Assembly (NCBI GenBank): GCA_947053345.1
Contig: CAMRSM010000013.1
Location: 1-64,000, forward strand
Direction of reading: 5' to 3'
DNA from: an uncultured Lachnospiraceae bacterium
GTDB lineage: Bacteria; Bacillota; Clostridia; Lachnospirales; Lachnospiraceae
DNA: 64,000 nt
Positions within the stretch are counted from its first letter, which is position 1. Every line of letters begins with the position of its first letter. Both the position numbers and the translations under genes were made by a program. This document shows, one piece after another, positions 10,997-19,300 of the stretch. The notes under the pieces were generated by a model. It had not been told where the DNA came from. It saw only the letters and a list, made by a program, of their open reading frames with translations, and did not search any database.

Positions 10997-12391
10997 TCAA
11001 TCTTTTGTCTGCCCCTCACCTGCCTGTTCCAAACCCTGCGCCTCCCGAAGCCTTTCGTTCGCCTTTTCCACCCGCAATCCCGCGAGCACAAGCATGATCA
11101 CCAGATCAAGGATGAACGGTAGCCACAGATACATAAAATAGAGCATGTTAATGCAGGAATCCGGCTGGACGGCAAGCTTGCCGTCAAAACCGGAAAATTC
11201 AAGCAGCCAGCCCGCAAGCGCCGTGCCAAGCCCTCCGCCAAGCTTTACACCGAGCGAGGTACAGGAATACATCGTACCGTCCACCCGCCTGCCCTTCGTC
11301 AAAAAAGTATACTCGGAGCACGAGGCAATGACCGCGTTCATATCCCCCTGCCACGGCCCTTGTCCCAGTGCCGCAATCGCCGTAAACACCAACATCAGCG
11401 GCACACTCCCAATATAACCCGCCACAACAACGAGCAGCCGGCCGGCCACGGCGATCATATACCCCCTTAGGTTGAGTTTATACATTCCTTTCCAGCGCCC
11501 TACCAAGGCCGGCGTAAAAACGAGCGCAACAATCAGCGGAATATTGACCGCCCACGAAAACACACCGTAAAGGTTTTCATTTTTCAGCACGTAGGTCATG
11601 TAATATATCCCCGCATTGATCATCGCCCCATATAGCTGCTGTAAAATATAAACCCCGCAGATCATCAGATAATATTTGTTTGAAATCAGCAGCTTAAATC
11701 CCTGCAGCAGCCCGTATTTTTCTTCCTCCGTCTTCGTTTCCTCCCCGTCGGAAAGCTCTTCCTCCGACAGTTCTTTTATGGAAAAGGCAGAAATGGTATT
11801 TACGACCAGACCGATGAGGGCATAAACCACCGCCACGAGCCTCCATGCCGCTGCCCCACCGCCAAGCTTTGCGACAAAGCCGACCGTGACCGACTGGATC
11901 AGAAGACTCGTCGCAAAGGCGAAGATAAAACGGTAGGAGCCCATCTGGACCCGCTCCTTGCTGTTTTTGGTCACGAGGGAAGTCAGCGCGGAATACGCGA
12001 TGTTGTTTGCCGTGTAGAACACGCCGTTTAGCAGTGTGTAAGCAATAAAAAACCAGGCATACTGCGCCGTACTCCCCAACCTTACTGGAACTGCAAAGAT
12101 CGCCACCAGCGTGACCGCGCAGCCGATATAACCGTACAGCATCCAGGGTCTCGCCTTGCCGAGCCTGCTGTGCGTTTTGTCGATCATCGTGCCAAAGAAA
12201 ATATCCGTAAAGCCGTCAAATAATTTTGATACCGCGATCAGCGTACCCACAACCCCCGTCGAAAGCCCTATGGTATTTGTCAGGTAAATCATGACGAAGG
12301 AGGATAAAAACGCGTACACGACATTGCCCGCGATATCCCCGGAACCGTACCCCACCTTATTGTACCATTTTAAATAAGTCTTTTCCCCCAT
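10997..12391 (-). CDS. GPH-family (MelB-like) sugar:cation symporter
   Basis: This 464-residue protein is a polytopic membrane protein of the glycoside-pentoside-hexuronide:cation symporter family (MFS fold). The start (MGEKTYLKWYNKVGYGSGD), the early motif FDGFTDIFFGTMIDKT and the following RLGKARPW stretch are typical of MelB/YicJ/XynT-like carriers, and about 12 hydrophobic segments are visible. The substrate cannot be read from sequence; the GH10 xylanase 7 kb away and the divergent AraC regulator make a plant-derived oligosaccharide or pentoside plausible, which is inference. The AGGAGG ribosome binding site at 12401-12406 belongs to the structured repeat element in its leader. The C-terminus ends in a hydrophilic Glu/Lys-rich tail. 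Confidence 0.88.
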   Translation of the reverse strand: MGEKTYLKWYNKVGYGSGDIAGNVVYAFLSSFVMIYLTNTIGLSTGVVGTLIAVSKLFDGFTDIFFGTMIDKTHSRLGKARPWMLYGYIGCAVTLVAIFAVPVRLGSTAQYAWFFIAYTLLNGVFYTANNIAYSALTSLVTKNSKERVQMGSYRFIFAFATSLLIQSVTVGFVAKLGGGAAAWRLVAVVYALIGLVVNTISAFSIKELSEEELSDGEETKTEEEKYGLLQGFKLLISNKYYLMICGVYILQQLYGAMINAGIYYMTYVLKNENLYGVFSWAVNIPLIVALVFTPALVGRWKGMYKLNLRGYMIAVAGRLLVVVAGYIGSVPLMLVFTAIAALGQGPWQGDMNAVIASCSEYTFLTKGRRVDGTMYSCTSLGVKLGGGLGTALAGWLLEFSGFDGKLAVQPDSCINMLYFMYLWLPFILDLVIMLVLAGLRVEKANERLREAQGLEQAGEGQTKD

Positions 12392-12400
12392 GCAAAGATA

Positions 12401-12510
12401 CCTCCTATTTTAAGTTCCGTATGTGACCTCCCACCGCCCTCTCCCATGGAATGATTTTTCTCCTCTCCGCTCCTAAAAATCATTCCCGGCACTGTCCGGT
12501 CACATACTGT
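12401..12510 (-). repeat. Structured leader repeat, copy A (with AGGAGG at its 3' end)
   Basis: In transcript sense (minus strand) the element has a perfect 10-bp outer helix, GTATGTGACC (12507-12498) with GGTCACATAC (12428-12419), and a perfect 12-bp inner helix (12486-12475 with 12459-12448). The internal loop carries GGACAG on the 5' side and GGTGGGA on the 3' side, followed by GGAACTTAAAAT and AGGAGG. A second copy lies at 57775-57884 with the same layout and compensatory changes in the helices. Short open frames across it (HTELKTVCDRTVPG in one frame) are by-products of the repeat. Confidence 0.75.
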
Positions 12511-12565
12511 TTTAAGTTCCGTATGTGACCTCCCACCGCCCTCTCCCATGGAATGATTTTTCTCC
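12510..12565 (-). repeat. Duplicated half of structured repeat A
   Basis: These 56 bp are identical to 12408-12463, the 3' half of copy A without the AGGAGG, placed 102 bp further out. In the transcript the order is 3' half, 5' half, 3' half, so the single 5' half can pair with either flanking half. Confidence 0.8.
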
Positions 12566-12678
12566 CTCCCAGTCTTTTTTCCACCTCCCTGCATATGCAT
12601 TTTCTTGTTCTTCCAGCCTTCTTTATCCCGGTAAGTGCCAAGGCTGTTTTTCCGTTTTCCCGCCTATATTCTGATTTT

Positions 12679-12707
12679 ATTGTATGATTTAATACAGCAT
12701 AAGTCCA
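12679..12707 (-). promoter_or_regulatory. Putative promoter of the GPH symporter
   Basis: On the minus strand TGGACT (12702-12707), a 17-bp spacer and TACAAT (12679-12684) form a plausible sigma-A promoter. It is back to back with the AraC promoter (nearest -35 boxes 10 bp apart), so one regulator could control both. The transcript would have a leader of about 280 nt containing the repeat element. Confidence 0.45.
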
Positions 12708-12717
12708 TACCTGCGAT

Positions 12718-12746
12718 TTGACAATATATGCACAAAATGATACAAT
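12718..12746 (+). promoter_or_regulatory. Promoter of the AraC-family regulator
   Basis: TTGACA at 12718-12723, a 17-bp spacer and TACAAT at 12741-12746 form a near-consensus sigma-A promoter. It places transcription start near 12753 and so rules out coding starts upstream of 12778. Confidence 0.7.
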
Positions 12747-12777
12747 ATTTCCATCAACGATCCCGGAGGTGCCACAC

Positions 12778-13650
12778 ATGTATTTAAATTCTGGATATCT
12801 GCACAATTCCCACATTGATTTTAAGGATAAGTCAAAACCCTTAGTCGTCGGCAGCTGCGGCACTTACCGGCTGTCCAGACACCCGAAACTGCCCACCTAC
12901 CGCCCAAGGGGAAGGCTGGATTTCCAGATTATATATGTCTGTGCCGGGACAGCGCATTTTCATTTTGATAATGCAGAAAATGATACGGTTGTCTCCGCCG
13001 GGCATATGGTCTTATACCGCCCGAAGGAATTCCAAAAATATGAATACTATGCCACGGATAAAACCGAAGTATACTGGGTACATTTTACAGGCGGCAATGT
13101 CAAAAATATTCTGAGGAGCTACGGTATCCAAGATGATATGCGCGTGCTGTATTCGGGAGCTTCGATGGAATACGAAAGAATATTTAAAAGAATGATATAC
13201 GAGATGCAGCGGTGCCAGAAGGACTATGAAGAAATGCTTGTACTCCTCCTCCGTCACCTGCTCATCCTGCTCCACCGCCAGCTTACCAGAGCCCATATTT
13301 TAAAAAACGAGTATCTGGACGGCGAAATGGATGCCGCTGCCCAATATTTTAATGATCATTACAATACAGACATCAGCATCCGGGAATATGCCGCCTCGCG
13401 CGGCATGAGCATCAGCTGGTTCATCCGGAATTTCCGCGGATACACCGGCCTTACGCCGGCGCAGTATATCATATCCATACGCATCACTACCGCACAGATG
13501 CTGCTGGAGACAACAAAGTATACGGTCTCTGAGATCGCCCGCATCGTAGGGTACGAAAATCCGCTGTATTTCAGCCGGATTTTCCATAAACACAAGGGAT
13601 TTTCACCGTCGGAATACCGGAAGTGCTCCGGAAAAACCATTGGTAAATGA
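12778..13650 (+). CDS. AraC-family transcriptional regulator
   Basis: A 290-residue regulator with an N-terminal cupin-like ligand-binding domain (about residues 25-150; TAHFHFD, VLYRPKEFQKYEYY) and a C-terminal AraC double helix-turn-helix (about 190-285; SISWFIRNFRGYTGLTPAQYI and VGYENPLYFSRIFHKHKGFSPSEYR). The start at 12778 is chosen because GGAGG lies 8 nt upstream and the promoter at 12718-12746 excludes earlier starts. It is divergent from the GPH symporter with overlapping promoter regions, which suggests it controls sugar uptake; the inducer is unknown. Confidence 0.9.
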   Translation: MYLNSGYLHNSHIDFKDKSKPLVVGSCGTYRLSRHPKLPTYRPRGRLDFQIIYVCAGTAHFHFDNAENDTVVSAGHMVLYRPKEFQKYEYYATDKTEVYWVHFTGGNVKNILRSYGIQDDMRVLYSGASMEYERIFKRMIYEMQRCQKDYEEMLVLLLRHLLILLHRQLTRAHILKNEYLDGEMDAAAQYFNDHYNTDISIREYAASRGMSISWFIRNFRGYTGLTPAQYIISIRITTAQMLLETTKYTVSEIARIVGYENPLYFSRIFHKHKGFSPSEYRKCSGKTIGK

Positions 13651-13660
13651 AAAAAGAAAC

Positions 13661-13692
13661 CTAACCGAAAACTAATAAACACCTGCTATAAT
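13661..13692 (+). promoter_or_regulatory. Promoter/operator of the two-component system
   Basis: An extended -10, TGCTATAAT (13684-13692), has no good -35. Seven bp upstream of TATAAT is AAAACTAATAAA (13668-13679), preceded by a related CTAACCGAAAA with an 11-bp period, as expected for an OmpR-family direct-repeat operator. The same box at the same 7-bp distance occurs before the ABC genes at 15820-15844, which supports autoregulation by the encoded response regulator. Confidence 0.65.
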
Positions 13693-13711
13693 ACAAGGCG
13701 GAGGTCTGCAT

Positions 13712-14398
13712 ATGAAGAAGAAAATACTGATCGTTGAAGATGAGCCGGCAATACAAAAAATATTATCCGAGCCGCTCACCTTTGCAGGATATGAAGTGAT
13801 TGCCGCATTGGATGGGCTGGAGGGCATAAACATGTTTCACCGCCATGATTTTGACCTTATTTTGCTGGACATCATGCTGCCAAAGATCGACGGGTATACC
13901 ATATGTGAGATGATACGCCAGGAGTCACAGATCCCGATTATCCTCTTAACTGCACTGGATACAGAAGATGAACAGGTGAAAGGCTTTGACAAACTGGCAG
14001 ATGACTATATCACAAAACCGTTTTCCATCAAGCTCGTCTTAAAGCGCGTGGAAGCCCTCCTGCGCCGGGCATCGTCCAACACACCGCCGGACACGGTCCG
14101 TTACAGGGAAATCACTTTGAGCGAAACGGAACGTAAGGTTGCGGTTTCCGGGAACGAAGTATCGCTTACCCGCCTGGAATTTGAAATCCTGCTGCTGTTC
14201 CTAAAAAACAGAGGGAGAGTGTTTACAAGAGATGACCTGCTGAATCTCGTCTGGGGATATGACTTTGCCGGGGATGAAAAAGGCGTGAACTTCCATATTA
14301 TGAATTTGCGGAAAAAATTGAATGTAGATTATATCGAAACCGTCAGGGGGGTGGGATACCGGATTGCGAAAGAGAATTCGAAACAGTTTAAGCATTAA
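13712..14398 (+). CDS. OmpR-family response regulator
   Basis: A 228-residue regulator: a receiver domain (residues 1-120) with acidic pocket D10/E11, phosphoacceptor D53 (LILLDIMLPKIDG), T80 and K102, then a winged-helix DNA-binding domain (about 130-222) ending in the usual RGVGYRI. GGAGG lies 7 nt before the ATG. Its end overlaps the histidine kinase gene by 35 nt, implying translational coupling. The probable targets are its own promoter and the ABC operon promoter at 15801-15844. Confidence 0.95.
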   Translation: MKKKILIVEDEPAIQKILSEPLTFAGYEVIAALDGLEGINMFHRHDFDLILLDIMLPKIDGYTICEMIRQESQIPIILLTALDTEDEQVKGFDKLADDYITKPFSIKLVLKRVEALLRRASSNTPPDTVRYREITLSETERKVAVSGNEVSLTRLEFEILLLFLKNRGRVFTRDDLLNLVWGYDFAGDEKGVNFHIMNLRKKLNVDYIETVRGVGYRIAKENSKQFKH

Positions 14399-15734
14399 AG
14401 TATTTTTATGGGTGTTTTCTGCCCTTATCCTTTGCAGCATGCTGATTTATGGAATTGTACTGACGGTGCTGCCAAGACAATACCGGGTTACCTCGAACAA
14501 ACAGCTGTATTCCAACATGGAAATCCTTGTCTCGAAACTGCAGAATATGCGCTATGAGGAGGCCGCCCAAGAAATTTATAATTTCTGCATCCAAAACAAT
14601 TCCGCGGCAATTCTCCGCAGCGAGGGAGGAACCCTGAATTTTGGCGAGATCAATACGGCAGGCGAACAAAATGTATCAATATCAAGCTTTGCAGCGCTTA
14701 TTACTTTTTCGGAGAGTACCACAAAATACACACTTGTAGTTTCCTCCCTGCCGCAGACAGCGGATCTGATTTCTGTCCTCATGCTCCGCTTCCTGCCTGC
14801 CGTCCTTGCGATCATCTTTTTGCTGTCGTTTTTCAGCGCCTTTATTTGCAGCAGGGTCATCGTCCGCCCGATTGCCAGAATCAGTCAGATTTCAAAGCGC
14901 ATGACATCGCTTGATACAATTTGGACATGTGATATAAAAAGCAACGATGAGATTGGCGTGCTGGCAACCAGCCTGAATACTATGGCAGACCGGTTGCAGG
15001 AAACAATCAAAGAATTAACAAATGCCAACGGCCGGCTGAAAGATGATGTGGAAAAATTCAAGACCCTGGAAACACAACGCAGAAATTTTTTTGCGGCAGT
15101 ATCCCACGAATTAAAAACACCCCTCACCATACTAAAGGGGCAGATTGAGAATATGCTTTTGGGTTACGGGGATTACCAAAACCACGATAAATATCTGCCC
15201 GAAACACTGAAATCCACGGAAGATATCGAGCATTTAGTCAGGGAAATTATTACCATCTCCAAAATGGAAAGTATGGACTTGCAGGGGACTTTGCAGGAGG
15301 TTTCGTTAAAATCATTGACGCAGGGCACCGTACAGGCTGTTTTGCCGCTTGCACGGGATAAGGATATCCGGATCCATCAAAATATCGGTACGGATATCGT
15401 TATTTCTGTGAATGCCAATCTTTTTAAAAAAGCTTTGTCCAATATCATCGGGAATGCCGTCCGGCATTCCCTGTGCGGAGAACATATTTTCATCTCCCTG
15501 CAGCCATGCGGAAACGCAGTTGCCCTTGTTATTGAAAATACAGGAGCGTCCATTCCGGAAGACGACCTTCCTCATCTGTTTACGCCCTTTTACCGGGCAG
15601 ATAAATCAAGGAGCAAGGCTACCGGCGGAAGCGGGCTGGGGCTGTATATTGTTAAAACAATTCTTGACCTGCACGGTATGGCCTACGGTATCCGGAACAC
15701 AGAGCAGGGTGTCGCCTTTTTTCTCTATATATGA
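14364..15734 (+). CDS. Sensor histidine kinase (TTG start)
   Basis: A 456-residue membrane kinase. TM1 is at about residues 12-36, an extracellular segment of about 100 residues follows, TM2 is at about 138-162, then HAMP, HisKA with H248 (FFAAVSHELKTPLTILKG), and HATPase_c with N-box NIIGNAVRHS and G-box GGSGLGLYIVKTI. The start is a TTG at 14364 inside the response regulator gene, preceded by a G-rich stretch (AGGGGGGTGGG); the next in-frame ATG would remove the first membrane segment. It probably senses an extracellular peptide or envelope stress, by analogy with kinases next to MacB-like ABC transporters. Confidence 0.93.
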   Translation: MRKRIRNSLSIKVFLWVFSALILCSMLIYGIVLTVLPRQYRVTSNKQLYSNMEILVSKLQNMRYEEAAQEIYNFCIQNNSAAILRSEGGTLNFGEINTAGEQNVSISSFAALITFSESTTKYTLVVSSLPQTADLISVLMLRFLPAVLAIIFLLSFFSAFICSRVIVRPIARISQISKRMTSLDTIWTCDIKSNDEIGVLATSLNTMADRLQETIKELTNANGRLKDDVEKFKTLETQRRNFFAAVSHELKTPLTILKGQIENMLLGYGDYQNHDKYLPETLKSTEDIEHLVREIITISKMESMDLQGTLQEVSLKSLTQGTVQAVLPLARDKDIRIHQNIGTDIVISVNANLFKKALSNIIGNAVRHSLCGEHIFISLQPCGNAVALVIENTGASIPEDDLPHLFTPFYRADKSRSKATGGSGLGLYIVKTILDLHGMAYGIRNTEQGVAFFLYI

Positions 15735-15751
15735 ATAGTACTTTTATTATG

Positions 15752-15786
15752 CAAAAAGCTGCCGGCAGCCGCCGGCGGCTTTTTTG
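15752..15786 (+). terminator. Intrinsic terminator after the histidine kinase gene
   Basis: A 13-bp stem (AAAAGCTGCCGGC with GCCGGCGGCTTTT, one G-U pair), a 4-nt loop and a run of T residues begin 18 nt after the kinase stop. It separates the two-component unit from the ABC unit, which then has its own promoter. Confidence 0.88.
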
Positions 15787-15800
15787 CAAGCGAATCAAAG

Positions 15801-15844
15801 CCTTACACAAAGCAAATCAAAAACTAACAAAAGAATTGTATAAC
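15801..15844 (+). promoter_or_regulatory. Promoter/operator of the ABC transporter operon
   Basis: AAAACTAACAAA (15820-15831) lies exactly 7 bp upstream of TATAAC (15839-15844), matching the box and spacing before the response regulator gene. Related 11-mers precede it (CTTACACAAAG, CAAATCAAAAA), giving a tandem 11-bp pattern. No consensus -35 is seen, consistent with activator dependence. Confidence 0.62.
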
Positions 15845-15871
15845 AGATTACAGAAAGGAGCGGAAACACAG

Positions 15872-17233
15872 ATGAATTACACACATAGAGCTTTGCTTTA
15901 CCTGCTGCGGAAAAAGGGAAAAACCATCCACCTGTTTTTGGTGGTATTTATAACAGCGGTTTTTCTAATATTGTGCTTTGGTGTTTTGCGTGCGTCTGAG
16001 AGGCTGTCAAAAGATATCCGGACTTCTGTCGGGGCGGCTTTCCATATAAGGGCAAACACCGAAGTGTCAAGGGATGAAAACGGCGAAACACAAGTAAAGG
16101 AAAACAATGTCCGCATTACCCAAAAGGAAATCAATCAGATTATGCAGACCGTCGGAATCAAATACTATAATCCCATCAATTACGGTTTTGCCAAAAGCGA
16201 TGCCATTGAATTTATCCGGGGCGAAAAACATAACGCGGAAAATAATATGGGAAAAGTGACGGCACTCCGCTATTCCGCACTTGCCCCTGATTTTACGGAT
16301 GAAACCGCCGTTTTGGCAGAAGGAAAACATATCACCCAAACCGATAACAGGAAAATCCTGATCAGTGATGCGCTGGCCAGCGCCAATCATCTGTCGGTTG
16401 GCGACACGCTGACGTTAACCCACGCAAAATTCGGAAATAAGGATGGCATGTACATTGATGAAATACCGGTCAAAACAGCTTATGTCCAAGTGGAGATATC
16501 CGGAATATACAAACGGAATACGGGGAGCAGCCCGAATAAACCAACGGCTGGTATTGCTGAGAACGAGATATACGCGAGCCTCGATGTCCTCGATGAACTG
16601 CGCGAAAGCGAAACCGGTATTTACACGGGGGAAGTGGGCTTTTACATTACGGATCCCGCCAGACTGGACAGCATTACTCACGATGTCCTTCTGTTGCAGT
16701 CGATTGACTGGACAATACATTTTATCCGTACCAATGATTTTCAGTATCTCAACATCGCCGGCCGCCTGTCTTCCCTTGGCGGTCTGGTAAAAGCCCTGAT
16801 CGTCCTTGTGTCGGTTGTCAGTGCAGCATTTTTGACCTTGCTGCTTACCATGCGTATGCGCGGCCGCATGCAGGAAGCGGGCATTTTGCTTGCGGCAGGG
16901 ATACCAAAAAGACAGATCACAGCGGGATTTTTGTTTGAAGTGCTGGCTGTGGCAATCTTTGCGCTTGTCATATCCCGCATCGTTTCATATGGCGCTGCAA
17001 GTTTCTGGGGGAACCGTATTTTTGGTGATCTAAAAAACAGCCTGCTGAACGATGAAACACTCGCCACCGGTGCGGGCAGCCGTATTCCAACCGGAAATTA
17101 TCTTTCGCTGAGCATCCTGGAAACATCGCTGATTTACTTGTGCCAGATCACTGTAATAATGGTTTCAGCTTTTGGATCTTCCATTATGATTATGCGGCTG
17201 AAACCGAAAGAAATATTATCAAAAATGAGCTAA
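15872..17233 (+). CDS. ABC transporter permease, FtsX/MacB-like (first)
   Basis: A 453-residue permease with one N-terminal TM (about residues 20-42), a large extracytoplasmic MacB-type periplasmic core domain and three C-terminal TMs (about 300-445). The cytoplasmic end PKEILSKMS is typical of FtsX-like permeases. The start at 15872 (MNYTHRALLYLL) has AAGGAG 11 nt upstream and lies after the promoter; an in-frame ATG at 15731 would read through the terminator hairpin and is rejected. Together with the next permease and the ATPase it resembles Vex/MacB-type mechanotransmission or peptide-export systems. The substrate is unknown. Confidence 0.88.
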   Translation: MNYTHRALLYLLRKKGKTIHLFLVVFITAVFLILCFGVLRASERLSKDIRTSVGAAFHIRANTEVSRDENGETQVKENNVRITQKEINQIMQTVGIKYYNPINYGFAKSDAIEFIRGEKHNAENNMGKVTALRYSALAPDFTDETAVLAEGKHITQTDNRKILISDALASANHLSVGDTLTLTHAKFGNKDGMYIDEIPVKTAYVQVEISGIYKRNTGSSPNKPTAGIAENEIYASLDVLDELRESETGIYTGEVGFYITDPARLDSITHDVLLLQSIDWTIHFIRTNDFQYLNIAGRLSSLGGLVKALIVLVSVVSAAFLTLLLTMRMRGRMQEAGILLAAGIPKRQITAGFLFEVLAVAIFALVISRIVSYGAASFWGNRIFGDLKNSLLNDETLATGAGSRIPTGNYLSLSILETSLIYLCQITVIMVSAFGSSIMIMRLKPKEILSKMS

Positions 17234-17246
17234 GGGGGATAACGGA

Positions 17247-18554
17247 ATGATTTTTATAAAAAGAGCCGGGCTGTACTGTTTAAGACAACGCTGCAGGACG
17301 ATCATATTATTTCTGGTACTGACGATTATTGCGGCTTTTATACTTACAGGAATCGCCATACGCGATGCAGCCGAGGGGGCAACCGCAGATGTGAGGACTG
17401 CGATCGGCGGAAAAATCATACTTGATATTGACAAAGACGCGGCAGCATGGAAAAACGAACAGTATGACTGGGGAACAGCAGCTACTTATAGCGGTGATCA
17501 GATTACACAAAAACAAGTGGATGCGATCAGCAAGGTTGACGGTGTCGCAGACTACAATGTCGAGGAAACAGCTGCTTATTACGGCGCAGGGGTAAATTTC
17601 GATTATTTGCCTGCCACCTATGAATTAAGCTATACCCCATACGGGGAACCCTCGATTTATACCGTGACACTGTCATCCGGAAAATGCAAATCTTTCCTGA
17701 GCGGCAAATATAAATTAGTCGATGGCAGACATATTACGCCTGACGATAAATATACATGTTTAATTTCAAAACAACTTGCCGACTACAATAAACTGTCGGT
17801 TGGGGATAAAATCAAAATGTATTCGCTGGATTCCGACTCCATATCGGAATTTGAAATCATAGGGATTTTTGACGGAACCGAAGGCAGTTTTGGAAATGAA
17901 GATACGGTCAGCGATGTTCCGGCAAATTGGGGCTATATTGATTATGCGGCTCTGCAGGATATTTTCAAAAACATATTTAACATTGATTATTACCAGCATC
18001 TAACCATTTTTGTAGATGACCCCGCAAACATCCAGAATGTCTACGACAAAATTTCGGCCCTGCCGGAGCTTAAAGGCAAAACCTTAAAACTCACCATTGA
18101 TACGGATGAATATGATGTTGTATCCACTCCGCTTACGTCCCTGCAGAAATTAGTGAACACAACCATTATCATTGTCTGCATTGTCAGTGCTGCGGTTCTG
18201 ACCCTGCTTCTGACGATCTGGATCAGGGGACGCAAAAAAGAAATCGGGATTTTGCTCTCCATAGGGAAAAGTAAGGCGAATATTATTTTGCAGATTTTCA
18301 CAGAGACCTTTGCTGTGGCCATGATATCGTTTGCAGCAGCGATCCCATTCAGCAATCTCACCGCCCAAAAGGCAGGAGCAATTCTCGTATCCAGAATTAC
18401 CACGGGAACAACCAATCTCCATGTACACATGGATGCCGCCTATTTCCCTGCTTTCTGTGTGATTGGTGTCTTTCTGATTGCAGTGTCGGTTCTTGCTTCG
18501 ACATGGCCTGTCGTACGCTCAAAACCGAAAGATATTCTTGCAAAAATGAGTTGA
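17247..18554 (+). CDS. ABC transporter permease, FtsX/MacB-like (second)
   Basis: A 435-residue paralogue of the preceding permease with the same plan: TM near residues 18-40, extracellular domain to about 300, three TMs, and a closing SKPKDILAKMS. It starts 13 nt after the first permease, with AGGGGGA upstream of the ATG, so the two are co-transcribed and probably form a heterodimer. The coupling motif GRKKEIGILLSIGKSK matches the family. Confidence 0.9.
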   Translation: MIFIKRAGLYCLRQRCRTIILFLVLTIIAAFILTGIAIRDAAEGATADVRTAIGGKIILDIDKDAAAWKNEQYDWGTAATYSGDQITQKQVDAISKVDGVADYNVEETAAYYGAGVNFDYLPATYELSYTPYGEPSIYTVTLSSGKCKSFLSGKYKLVDGRHITPDDKYTCLISKQLADYNKLSVGDKIKMYSLDSDSISEFEIIGIFDGTEGSFGNEDTVSDVPANWGYIDYAALQDIFKNIFNIDYYQHLTIFVDDPANIQNVYDKISALPELKGKTLKLTIDTDEYDVVSTPLTSLQKLVNTTIIIVCIVSAAVLTLLLTIWIRGRKKEIGILLSIGKSKANIILQIFTETFAVAMISFAAAIPFSNLTAQKAGAILVSRITTGTTNLHVHMDAAYFPAFCVIGVFLIAVSVLASTWPVVRSKPKDILAKMS

Positions 18555-18567
18555 GGAGGAAACCAAA

Positions 18568-19218
18568 ATGAGCATCATTCAAACATGTAATGTGAAATAT
18601 TCTTATGACAGAAACAAAACCATTCTTAAAAATGTATCGACAGAATTTGAGACAGGAAAGATCTATGCAATCCTTGGTCCGTCCGGATGCGGAAAAACAA
18701 CCCTGCTCTCCCTGCTCGGCGGGCTGGACAGCCCGGCGGAAGGGCAAGTATTGTTTCAGGGAGAAGATATCGGGCAAAAAGGCCTTGCCTGGCATCGCAA
18801 AAACAATGTGGCTTTCATTTTCCAAAACTATAATTTGATTGATTATATGACACCTGCCGAGAATGTGGCACTGACTTCCAAACTGCCCCCGCTGCCAATC
18901 CTTGCGCGTTTAGGGCTTACAAAAGAAGAAGCGAAACGAAATGTCCTTAAGCTTTCCGGCGGGCAGCAGCAGCGGGTAGCAATCGCCCGCGCGCTGGCTT
19001 CTGACGTAGGCATTCTCCTTGCGGACGAGCCGACCGGAAATCTCGACGAAGATACGGCTGCCGGGATCACAAACATCTTGAAAGAGTGTGCCCATCAGAT
19101 GAACAAATGTGTGATCATCGCAACACACTCGCACGACCTTGCAAAGCAGGCGGATGTCGTTATGAGATTGCGAAAAGGCGAACTGCAGATTACAGATGTT
19201 TTCAATGCAAATGATTGA
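18568..19218 (+). CDS. ABC transporter ATPase, MacB/LolD-like
   Basis: A 216-residue nucleotide-binding subunit: Walker [10 protein letters not shown] (about residue 37), Q-loop FIFQNYNLI, signature [15 protein letters not shown], Walker [13 protein letters not shown] and the H-loop ATHSHD. It follows the second permease by 13 nt with GAGGAGG upstream. The segment between the Q-loop and the signature is short for the family. The ATPase is the last gene, so the order is permease-permease-ATPase. Confidence 0.93.
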   Translation: MSIIQTCNVKYSYDRNKTILKNVSTEFETGKIYAILGPSGCGKTTLLSLLGGLDSPAEGQVLFQGEDIGQKGLAWHRKNNVAFIFQNYNLIDYMTPAENVALTSKLPPLPILARLGLTKEEAKRNVLKLSGGQQQRVAIARALASDVGILLADEPTGNLDEDTAAGITNILKECAHQMNKCVIIATHSHDLAKQADVVMRLRKGELQITDVFNAND

Positions 19219-19248
19219 AGCGGATGGATATGCTTCACGGTTTCTTTC

Positions 19249-19276
19249 GGGGCAACTGCTTCTGCGCAGCCGCCCC
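19249..19276. terminator. Possible bidirectional terminator between convergent genes
   Basis: GGGGC and GCCCC arms with an internal CTGC/GCAG helix lie between the ABC ATPase stop (19218) and the xylanase stop (19301). T-tracts are weak on both sides, so the call rests on position and stem. Confidence 0.35.
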
Positions 19277-19300
19277 TTATCCTCTCTTGTGTCCGAACCC

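Noticed and set aside
12370-12863. Short minus-strand frames across the structured repeat
   Set aside because: They consist of repeat-derived sequence (GRSHTELK twice) and overlap the AraC promoter and start.
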